A stretch of DNA of 64,000 bases from Fabrea salina. Its lineage: Eukaryota > Ciliophora > Heterotrichea > Heterotrichida > Fabreidae. This document shows, piece after piece, positions 8,423 to 16,264 of the stretch; within the stretch, counting starts at the first letter, position 1; each line of letters starts with the position of its first letter. Below the pieces are notes generated by a model. It was not told where the DNA came from and did no database searches. It worked only from the letters and a program-made list of their open reading frames with translations. A program made the translations under genes and the position numbers. The stretch covers positions 1 through 64,000 of the forward strand of contig JALIHJ010000012.1 in NCBI GenBank assembly GCA_022984795.1, written 5' to 3'.

Positions 8423-9835
8423 TTAGATCTTAATTTGATTAATTGACTCCTTTAGGAACTCAGAGTCACCATGTTCTTTGAAATAAACTCTTAGAGCACA
8501 CTCAGAGAATCTAGAATTGAAAGTGGCATATAAGGGACCAACTCTTCTAAGAACATTATCTTCTATCAGTCCTAGAAACAAGCTTTCCATTTGGTAGGGT
8601 ATCTTCATCTTTGAGTCTTTGAAAAGGGGTTTTACGAGTTCCTTGAGTTCAGACTCATCAACTCGTGATCTTCTGATCTGATCTTCTATATTAGTTAGTT
8701 TTTTTCTCATAAAGAACTGCAGGTAAGCTCTCACATCTGTTTCCTCTTCCCTACAGAACTTTTCGAACAGTCTAAGAGACTCACAATACTTCATGAACAA
8801 TTCTAGGTCTTCGTTACTCACTGACTTGTTGTGCATTGCAGCTATTTGACTCGCCCATTCAATAACTTCTTCTCCTTCTAGGCGGTTGAACACCAATTCA
8901 TGCACATCACAGTCTTGGTCTACCAGTTTAAGTGACTTAATTCTGTCTGCAAGTTGATTTTCATTAGTCACTATAACTACTTTGGCTAGTCTTTTCTCAG
9001 TTAAGTCAAGCACTAAGTTCCTGATGAACCTAGCACCTTCTGAGTAATTATCATAATGGAGAAGAATCCACTCAGGGTTGTCAAAAATCAGCACAGGTTT
9101 CTTTCCTTCCTTATTGAGTTCTTCTAAACACTTTTCAAACAAAACTTTCTTGTCTACTGAGTCGTTGGTTACTCCCAACTCGGAACACAACTTTTCCCAT
9201 ACTCCTCTTTCTGTGCTTTGCAAGCTAAAGTAGAGTGGTGCAAACTGGGTTGTGGTAGAAGAGTACTTTTGGAGAACTTGGGAGTTACTTAGAACATAGC
9301 AGAGTCGCTTCATGAAGATAGACTTTCCTATGCCATATGTTCCGTAAACGACATCCACTCCTCTAGACATAGGTTGGTCAAGGTAGTTAATCCACTCAGC
9401 AGTAAGATCAGGACTTTCGATTAAAAAGCCCTCTACCTCTGGTTCTGGTTTAGGCCGGCACATGGCTTCTTTGAGTCGTTTAAGGTCTTTTCGAATTTCC
9501 TTAGGGTAGATTTCATTTTCTTGACTTTTGGAGACCAAGAAAACTAAGTAAACTCCGAAGAAGAACAGAGTTGCTTTCACAGGGAGTGTTTGCAACCAAG
9601 AAGGAAACTGGATGACTTTATAGATGTCTGAGCCTTCTTGAACAAACAAACCATCTCTGTTGATTCTACTCCAGACCATCCCGCTAGTTTCTGCAAGCAA
9701 GAGCTTATCTCCAACTCTGGCAATGTTTTCTCCTGGACTGAAGGTCTGGAACCCAGTCTTGTAGAGTTTCAAGTCTCCAGAGTAACCTTCTGGGACTCTT
9801 AGTTTGGAAAACCTACGTGCACTCCGAGAAAGCAT
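8423..9835 (-). CDS. Subtelomeric membrane-anchored P-loop NTPase, copy 3
   Basis: 470 residues with the same layout as copy 2: basic N-terminus (MLSRSARRFSKLRVPEGYS), lipoyl-like block, membrane segment at about 86-101, NTPase core and a C-terminal EHGDSEFLK. The Walker A is GTYGIGKS (165-172) followed by Ile where the others have Thr; this still fits GxxxxGK[ST]. Walker B reads VLIFDN and the sensor-like strand VVIVTN. The first 250 bp and the upstream flank are nearly identical to copy 2, while the NTPase part has diverged. It is divergently oriented to the F-box/WD40 gene starting at 10190. Function unknown. Confidence 0.8.
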   Translation of the reverse strand: MLSRSARRFSKLRVPEGYSGDLKLYKTGFQTFSPGENIARVGDKLLLAETSGMVWSRINRDGLFVQEGSDIYKVIQFPSWLQTLPVKATLFFFGVYLVFLVSKSQENEIYPKEIRKDLKRLKEAMCRPKPEPEVEGFLIESPDLTAEWINYLDQPMSRGVDVVYGTYGIGKSIFMKRLCYVLSNSQVLQKYSSTTTQFAPLYFSLQSTERGVWEKLCSELGVTNDSVDKKVLFEKCLEELNKEGKKPVLIFDNPEWILLHYDNYSEGARFIRNLVLDLTEKRLAKVVIVTNENQLADRIKSLKLVDQDCDVHELVFNRLEGEEVIEWASQIAAMHNKSVSNEDLELFMKYCESLRLFEKFCREEETDVRAYLQFFMRKKLTNIEDQIRRSRVDESELKELVKPLFKDSKMKIPYQMESLFLGLIEDNVLRRVGPLYATFNSRFSECALRVYFKEHGDSEFLKESINQIKI

Positions 9836-9849
9836 TTATTACCATTAAA
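9836..9849 (-). promoter_or_regulatory. Conserved start-proximal element of the NTPase family
   Basis: Third copy of the 14-bp element found directly before the ATG of the family genes; see 3999-4012. The next 30 bp also match the flank of copy 2. Confidence 0.5.
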
Positions 9850-10189
9850 TCAAAGTAAGATCCAAAAGGATCTATTCAAGTAAGCAGTGGTGGAGACACA
9901 ATTACAAAACCAGCCTTGATCGAAGACTAAAAATTTCTAATAGCAGATAGTTGATCTTTATTACTTAGACTCATGAAGCTTTGGCAGACACATGTGATAT
10001 CCATGGAAGGGTAAATATTTGGTAGCCAGGATCGATGAACTCCTTTAAATACAATGAAGTATTGGTCGCAAAGTTGCTTGATTACAAATGCACTTTCTTG
10101 AGCTTCTAAGGGCTATTCGCAATTAAAGTATCACATCACCTGCCTTGAAGCTTCAAAATAGTAACTGGAATATCTAACTTCTGTTATAA
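9850..10189. other. Divergent intergenic spacer
   Basis: About 340 bp between the start codons of the NTPase at 9835 (minus) and the F-box/WD40 gene at 10190 (plus). It must hold both promoters. TTATAA lies just before the plus-strand ATG. Nothing else was recognised. Confidence 0.4.
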
Positions 10190-10981
10190 ATGGAGCCCAG
10201 TTTGATTGTTAGTGGAAGCAGTGATAAGACAGTTAGGGTTTGGAGAGTTCCTCAAAAACTGTACAATTTTGAAAGATTGGGTAACCTTAGGCCTGTCTTG
10301 GAAGTGCTTAAGTTTCTGAGTCCTGAGGAAGTGGTTGGAATTGCAAGGGTCAACAAACGATTCTACGAAGCTTCTTTCCATTCCGAAGTGCAGAAGCCCG
10401 TTTTTAAACAGACAAAAGTTCTGAGAGGCCATACGGGTGGAATATGGTCAGTGGCTATGTCTGAAAGTAGGAATATGCTTGTGTCAGGCAGTGTTGACAA
10501 CACGGTTAGAGTATGGAATTTAGCTACTGGAGAAGTAACTCAAGTATTGACGGGCCACAGCAAAGGAGTCTCTTGTGTAGCAATCTCTGCTAAAGAGCAG
10601 TCTATGGCATCTGGAAGTACAGACAACAATCTTAAACTGTGGAGCCTAAGTACCCTGAAACAGACTCTAGTCTTGGAAGGCCATAGTGCCAGGGTAAATT
10701 CAGTGGCAATCTGCAGTAATGACGAAACACTTGTTTCCGGTAGTGATGACAATACACTCAGAGTGTGGAGTTTAAACACTGGAGAACAGATTCTGACTTT
10801 TGAAGGCTACAGCAGCAGAGTTAATTCAGTGGCTGTTTTGACGAATAACGAGTTTGTTGTTTCAGGAAGTTGGGACTGTACTGTCAGACTGTGGAGATTA
10901 AGCACTGGAGAACAGGTTAGGGAAAACTCTTACTTTTGTGATAGACTACCTAAGGAAGTTCAAGGAGTCTGTGTTGGGTAA
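10190..10981 (+). CDS. F-box/WD40 protein, C-terminally rearranged copy
   Basis: The first about 245 codons match the family genes: a lone WD segment LIVSGSSDKTVRVW at the N-terminus, the F-box-like block LEVLKFLSPEEVVGIARVNK at about 40-60, then four blades ending in SGSWDCTVRLWRLSTGEQV. After about 10915 the similarity stops and a short unrelated tail leads to TAA. The missing blades include the C-terminal GH...VWSVNLI that closes the propeller in complete members, so it may not fold as a closed ring. It is the only family member on the plus strand. F-box/WD40 proteins normally recruit substrates to SCF ubiquitin ligases. It may be a pseudogene or a chimera with the next feature. Confidence 0.6.
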   Translation: MEPSLIVSGSSDKTVRVWRVPQKLYNFERLGNLRPVLEVLKFLSPEEVVGIARVNKRFYEASFHSEVQKPVFKQTKVLRGHTGGIWSVAMSESRNMLVSGSVDNTVRVWNLATGEVTQVLTGHSKGVSCVAISAKEQSMASGSTDNNLKLWSLSTLKQTLVLEGHSARVNSVAICSNDETLVSGSDDNTLRVWSLNTGEQILTFEGYSSRVNSVAVLTNNEFVVSGSWDCTVRLWRLSTGEQVRENSYFCDRLPKEVQGVCVG

Positions 10982-11491
10982 TCATGTGATTCTGACAAAA
11001 GAATATGATTACAGAATAGAGGGCAGTAGGAATGAACGTGTAATAGGGCAAATATCGTTTGAAAGCACTTTAATACACGAACTGGGTCATATATTGTACC
11101 GATTTCATAGGAAGAAAACTGATACAAACTCAGTCCAGAAAAGCCTTGCAAAAGAATCAGAATGATTCAAGAACAACTCAACGAAGAGGTCAAACTTCCT
11201 CAGAAAAGAACACCCAGTGACACCTTTGAAGAAACTCAAGAAAGTGAGATGGGCAATCACTTAGAGACTCAGCTATTTGGGTTCAGGATTGAAGAAATGA
11301 ACCTAGACCTAGCTGAGTTCTTATTAGAAATTCCTAACTGGAATGCATCTCTAGAAAGTTTCCAGGAAGAAGTACTCAAGAACTACAGACAAGGAGTCAG
11401 CAAAGGACAGAAGTCATTCAAGATGAAGAAGTTAGTTGAGTACAGAGCAGGCATTGCTGGGTGCTTCTACGACATAAACAGACACAAGTGA
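10917..11491 (+). pseudogene. HELGH metallopeptidase-like fragment
   Basis: Starting inside the end of the WD40 frame but in another frame, 10917-11165 encodes a segment with IHELGHILYR, a good HExxH zinc-binding motif with hydrophobic flanks. An overlapping frame at 11162-11491 continues with an ESEMGNHLETQLFG-like acidic segment and a helical C-terminus. An E..G..LE...FG pattern after HELGH recalls poorly described eukaryotic HExxH proteins, so the two frames may be one gene with a frame disruption or an unrecognised intron. There is no ATG-initiated N-terminal domain; the 5' part seems to have been replaced by WD40 sequence at about 10915. Catalytic activity is not supported. Confidence 0.45.
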
Positions 11492-11539
11492 AGAACCTTA
11501 AACACTCTAAGTAATGATTAGAATACTAAGTTCTTGTTG

Positions 11540-12490
11540 ATGCACTTCTCTCAGCAGTGAAGTACTTCTCCAGGATTAGTGTTCTTTGGTCTAAGTCTTT
11601 AGTTGTCATCAATGTTCAATGAAGTTTATCAAAGTCTCTTCAGTTGTTCTGAGTATTCAAAACACTTCAAAAGACTGCATTGGGTTGTTTGATTAAGTAC
11701 CTTCAAAAACGAAAGTATTCAGTTAAAGTTTAGACTAACATATTTTCTGCACACTATAGATCTTAGTACTTTTAGGCTCAGAAACTCTAACCACAAAGAT
11801 CATGATCCTGAAGAAGAACTCAAAATCAAAGAGACTGAAGAAGTAACTACCATAAACAAGCAGTAAAGCATCTAGTTATCTGCATTTTGTCCTTTGAGTT
11901 GTGTAATGAATGCATTGCTACTAGACTTACAGTTAGACAAGAACAAAAACTACATAGTGTGTAATGTCCTAATTGGTAACTAGAAACAGAACACACATTA
12001 AAGGAATTCCAAGTTAGAGAAGTTTAGTAGATCTAAATGGCCCTTGATCTTAGAGTGAATTTCAAAGGAAGTATTAAGTAGCAATGCAACCTAAAATTAT
12101 CTGAGTCTTCTAAAAGACAAGAACCAGGTACAGTCAATAATAGACTCCATAAGTACTTACTAGGTTTTCTAATTTTAGATGCTCCAAACAAGTACTTCTG
12201 AAGCTAGGATAGAAAGTGGTACTGAACAAAGCATACTATCACAGACTTCTGGTGTATCATTAAGGGTAGGTAAATGAAGACTTTAAATGCAATTTCAGTT
12301 TTGGATAATCTGAACTCTGTAGAGATGAACTGAGTGTAGCATCCATAGGAGAACTCAAAATCAAAGCATGACAAAGAAGTTGTTGAGCTTAATAAAGAAC
12401 TCAATACAAGTTAGCAGTTAGCTAAAGAACTCAAGAAGAGTTGTGATATGCTACTCCAGAGTCAAACACTTGCTATAGTAATGCTAGTTT
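11540..12490. repeat. Subtelomeric duplication, copy A'
   Basis: Direct repeat of 1388-2439, shorter by about 100 bp because of several small deletions. Non-coding. It lies downstream (minus sense) of the F-box/WD40 gene at 12574-13611, as copy A lies downstream of the first NTPase. Confidence 0.85.
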
Positions 12491-12573
12491 GTTGAAGACC
12501 TTAATATTACTATGCAAAGTGGAAGCAAGAATGCATCAAGAACTACCAATCAAGTTAATCAAGAATTCAATAA

Positions 12574-13611
12574 TTAAATTAAGTTAACTGACCATACATG
12601 ACTAGTATGGCCTTTTAGTCTTTGAGTCTGTTGACCTGTAGAGAGGTCCCAAACTCTGACTGAGCAGTCTGGATAGCCACTTCCAGACACCAAGTACTTG
12701 TCGTCACTTGATATGTTGACTGGAAATCTTTCTCCAGTGTGTCCTCTGAGTACTTGAGTAGTTTCTCCAGAAGTGAGACTCCACACTCTAATGGTTTTGT
12801 CATCACTTCCTGAGACTACAAACTGGTCATCGCTTGAAATATCCACTGACCAGACCCAACCACCATGTCCTCGTAGCACTCTAATTAGGTCTCCAGAAGC
12901 TAGACTCCAGACTCTAACAGTGGAGTCCACACTCCCAGAGACAATGTATTGGTCAGTCTTCGAAATGGCCACTGAGTTGACATCACCACTATGATCCATA
13001 AGGACTCTAATCATTTCTCCACTAGCTAAACTCCACACCCTGAGTGTGGTGTCATAACCACAAGATACAATGAATTGGTCGTTCTTGGAAATGACCACTG
13101 AGCTAACACCATAACTATGGCCTGTTAGTACCTGAGTGGTTAGTCCAGAAGCTAAACTCCACACTCTAAGTGTTTTGTCCCAACTCCCCGACACAACCCA
13201 CTCGCCATCACTGGAAATGGCCACAGAGTATACTGCGTTACTATGTCCCTGGAGTACTTGGGTTACTTGTCCAGTAGCTAGACTCCACACTCGAATGGTG
13301 AGATCATAACTAGCAGACACTAGTATGCCTTTCTTGAGAGACACAGTAACTGATCTGACACGTCCAGTATGGCCTTTAAACACTCTAGTTTGTATGAACC
13401 CAGGTTTAAGTACTTCAGAGTGAAAAGAGGCTTCATAGAATTGCTTATTCACTCTTGAAATTCCGATAACCTCTTCAAGACTCAAGAACTTAAACACCTC
13501 AAGAATAGGTCTTTGATTACCTACTTTTTCGAAGGTGAATAGTTTCTTTGGTTCTCTCCAAAGTCTGACAGTCTTATCAGCACTTCCACTAACAATCAGC
13601 TTAGGTTCCAT
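12574..13611 (-). CDS. F-box/WD40-repeat protein
   Basis: 345 residues, apparently intact. The N-terminal LIVSGSADKTVRLW supplies the outer strands of a WD blade. It is followed by an F-box-like block (LEVFKFLSLEEVIGISRVNK, about 37-56) and then six full WD blades, each with GH...SV.IS...VSGS.D.T.RVWSL..G. The protein ends GHTSHVWSVNLI, which would pair with the N-terminal strands to close a seven-bladed ring. The F-box therefore sits inside the closing blade rather than ahead of the propeller. The expected role is substrate recognition in an SCF-type ubiquitin ligase. A degenerate NTPase copy lies just upstream (13925-14130) and the A' repeat downstream. The TTATC before ATG is shared with the 14844-15905 gene. 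Confidence 0.8.
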   Translation of the reverse strand: MEPKLIVSGSADKTVRLWREPKKLFTFEKVGNQRPILEVFKFLSLEEVIGISRVNKQFYEASFHSEVLKPGFIQTRVFKGHTGRVRSVTVSLKKGILVSASYDLTIRVWSLATGQVTQVLQGHSNAVYSVAISSDGEWVVSGSWDKTLRVWSLASGLTTQVLTGHSYGVSSVVISKNDQFIVSCGYDTTLRVWSLASGEMIRVLMDHSGDVNSVAISKTDQYIVSGSVDSTVRVWSLASGDLIRVLRGHGGWVWSVDISSDDQFVVSGSDDKTIRVWSLTSGETTQVLRGHTGERFPVNISSDDKYLVSGSGYPDCSVRVWDLSTGQQTQRLKGHTSHVWSVNLI

Positions 13612-13924
13612 TTATCAGGTGGTACCAGAAAAGATCTAATGACTACTCTTTAAGGGAAATAGAATTAACTCCTACAAAGATTCGATTTAACTAATATATT
13701 CGAGAGTCCAGCTATTTTTTCTTCAGTTACTCAACTAAGAGAATTTCTAGCTATTTTCTTATATCTTATCAGAATGCTGTTCCTGCTGTGTATTGAAGCA
13801 AGTTTGTAGGTGCTGATTAGGTAGTGAGAACTGGGCATTAACATTCTAGGGTTAGAATCTAGACATTGAACATAGATAATTAAAAAACAAGTATACAAGC
13901 AATGCTTAACACGCCTAGAGCTTA
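13612..13924. other. Intergenic, 5' flank of the F-box/WD40 gene
   Basis: The first about 80 bp (a GTACCAGAAAAG block and nearby words) are similar to the flanks upstream of 15905 and of the pseudogene start near 4984, so this is a shared promoter region of the family. Beyond that nothing is recognised. Confidence 0.5.
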
Positions 13925-14130
13925 AGCCTTAGTTGGCTCGTTTAGGAACTCAAAGTCCCATGTTCTTTAAATAATTTTTAGACACTCAGAGAATCTTGAG
14001 TTTAAAATGGTGTATAAGAATCCACGCTTCTGATAGTGCCCTTTCTATTGGTCCTAGAAAAAGCTTTCATTTGATAAGTAACATAATATTTCTGGAGTTT
14101 AGACTCATCAACTGATTTCCAGATTTCTCT
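13925..14130 (-). pseudogene. NTPase-family remnant, C-terminal part
   Basis: About 200 bp on the minus strand align by eye with the last 80 codons of the subtelomeric NTPases. They include degraded forms of the HGDSEFLK end, the FNSR.SE motif and the LFLGLIE segment. Many small indels and missing bases leave no open frame. It directly precedes the F-box/WD40 gene at 12574-13611, giving the third NTPase-then-WD40 pair in the array. Confidence 0.75.
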
Positions 14131-14461
14131 TCAATTCTCCCAGGAGTATCAAGTTGTTGGTTGAGTAGGTCTTGGTGGCTCTTGTTGGCTTCATTGAGTT
14201 TATTGGTAAATTATTCAGTGCACTCTTTAGTTCTTCAAGTAGAATGAGTTGCTCAGAAGCTATTTCTCTAACTTCTGAGACAATGAGGGCGTTTAGTTTA
14301 TTAACTTCCTCTTTCTTATGGGAAATCATGCTGAGCACTCCGTTCATTTGGTCAGTTTCAGTTAGAAGAGCAGCAGTGTGTCCTTGTCTAAGATGAAAAG
14401 CAATCATATGGACACATAAAAGCTCTTCACAAGTGCATTTGGAAATGGCACCCTGAGGCAC
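14108..14461 (-). pseudogene. B-box/coiled-coil fragment
   Basis: A 117-codon open frame without an ATG at its head. Its N-terminus (KCTCEELLCVHMIAFHLRQGH) matches the Cys/His spacing of the B-box-like finger of the gene at 16265-17539 (C..LC.H....H....GH). A helical region rich in Leu, Glu and Lys follows. The propeller expected next is missing and the frame runs into the NTPase remnant. It is best read as the broken front end of a B-box/WD40 relative. Confidence 0.55.
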
Positions 14462-14843
14462 AGTTGGCTAGCATTACAAATGGAAGGTACTAAGAAATCA
14501 GAAGTAATTTAGGAAGTAGATAGGAATTGGTTACTTAAACATAGCCTGAATGGTCGAATGTAATCACAATTGACAAGGAAAAGTTAAGGTACGTAATTAT
14601 TCCACTACTGTATAAGTCTTTTAGTGTTTAACAGTGGTAGAGCTATGCCTTAAAGGCCCAAAGGTTATGGTATCTTCTGACATAGTTAAATTAAAAGAAT
14701 ATCGAAAAGTATTACTTATTAACGATGCTTCAACCGAGTAGAAAGTATTGAGATAATAGTCCGGATCAAACAATACTACAGAGATTCTTAACAATGGCAG
14801 AGAATTCAACCCAGAAATCTAGATGTCAAGAATTCAATAATAA
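14462..14843. other. Intergenic, nothing recognised
   Basis: About 380 bp of AT-rich DNA upstream of the B-box fragment and downstream of the WD40 gene at 14844. No gene, repeat or RNA was identified. Confidence 0.5.
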
Positions 14844-15905
14844 TTAAATTAAGTTAACTGACCACACTTGACTAGTATGGCCTTGTAGTTCTTGAGACTG
14901 TTGGCCTGTAGAGAGGTCCCAAACTCTCACTGAGTAGTCTTCATTACCAGTTCCATCATCTTCATAGCCACCACCACCAGACACTAAGTACCTGTCGTCA
15001 CTTGACAGCTTGACTGAAAGTACTTCTCCAGCGTTTCCTTCTAATACTTTAGTAGTTTCTCCGGAAGCCAGACTCCACACTCTGATGGTTTCGTCATCAC
15101 TTCCTGAGACTACAAACTGCCCATCACTTGAAATAGCAACTGAGTTAACAATACCATCATGTCCTTGAAGGACTCTAATTAGGTCTCCAGAAGCTAGACT
15201 CCAGACTCTAACAGTGGAGTCCACACTCCCGGAGACAATGTATTGGTCGCTCTTCGAAATGGCCACTGAGTAGACACTAAGGTTATGGCCTTGAAGGACT
15301 CTAATCATTTCTCCACTAGCTAAACTCCACAACCTGACTGTAGTGTCATAACCACAAGAGACAATGAATTGATCTTTACTAGAAATAGCTACTGACCTAA
15401 CGAAACCACTATGGCCAGTGAGGACAAAAGTGGCTTTTCCAGAGGATAGACTCCACACTCTAAGTGTGTCGTCTCCAGCCCCCGACACAACCCACTCCCC
15501 ATTGTTAGAAATAGCCACAGAGCATACCTCATCACTATGTCCCTCAAGTAATTGAATCATTTGTCCAGTAACTAGACTCCACACTCGAATGGTGGAATCC
15601 TCACTAGCAGAAACTAATATCCCTTTCTTGAGAGACACAGCAACTGACCAGACACCTCCAGTATGGCCTTCAAGCACTCTAGCTTGTATGAACCCAGGTT
15701 TAAGTACTTCAGGATCGAAAGAGGCTTCATAGAACTGCTTATTCACTCTTGCAATTCCAATCACCTCTTCAGGACTCAGGAACTTAAGTACCTCTAGAAT
15801 AGGTCTCAAATTCCTCGTCCTTTGAAAGCTAAATAGTTTCCTGGTCTCTGTCCAGAGTCTGATGGTATGATCAGCACTTCCACTAACAATCAACCTAGGT
15901 TCCAT
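14844..15905 (-). CDS. F-box/WD40-repeat protein
   Basis: 353 residues with the same layout as the gene at 12574-13611: N-terminal half blade (LIVSGSADHTIRLW), F-box-like block LEVLKFLSPEEVIGIARVNK, six blades, and a closing GHTSQVWSVNLI. The last full blade carries a Gly-rich insertion (SGGGGYEDDGTGNEDYSV) that lengthens one loop on the rim of the propeller. Individual blades are near copies of blades in the neighbouring genes. The start is supported by alignment and by the shared TTATC element before ATG. It is probably a substrate adaptor of an SCF-type ubiquitin ligase; its target is unknown. Confidence 0.8.
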   Translation of the reverse strand: MEPRLIVSGSADHTIRLWTETRKLFSFQRTRNLRPILEVLKFLSPEEVIGIARVNKQFYEASFDPEVLKPGFIQARVLEGHTGGVWSVAVSLKKGILVSASEDSTIRVWSLVTGQMIQLLEGHSDEVCSVAISNNGEWVVSGAGDDTLRVWSLSSGKATFVLTGHSGFVRSVAISSKDQFIVSCGYDTTVRLWSLASGEMIRVLQGHNLSVYSVAISKSDQYIVSGSVDSTVRVWSLASGDLIRVLQGHDGIVNSVAISSDGQFVVSGSDDETIRVWSLASGETTKVLEGNAGEVLSVKLSSDDRYLVSGGGGYEDDGTGNEDYSVRVWDLSTGQQSQELQGHTSQVWSVNLI

Positions 15906-16264
15906 TTATCGAGCAGTACCAGAAAAGGCTCTAAAGTAAATACTTTAAGAGAACTAGAATTAGTTCTGTGAAAGATTAAACTGCAGCTAGTAGTTTATTG
16001 ATAAGTTGGGCTGCCTTCCTTTAGTTACTTTGAGTTATCAGAGGATTGCTAGCTATTTATTTATGAAAATTGGTGCAAGCAGCCTAGGCCTCTGTTTCAA
16101 GTTTTGGGAGTTTTGAGTTTCGTTTTCTTGGGTTGTTTTCCTTCGTCTGGGTCCTTCTATCAAGCTGTATTCTTGAATTCTAGAATTGAAGTTTAGATAT
16201 GAACAACTCAAAAATCTAGATGCCAAATTCTTACAAATAGTTAAATCTTTAGTAGAAAAGTTGA
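15906..16264. other. Intergenic with family-shared 5' flank
   Basis: The 100 bp next to 15905 resemble the flank upstream of 13611 (GTACCAGAAAAG block). The remainder, including a T-rich stretch around 16090-16140, holds nothing recognisable. Confidence 0.45.
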
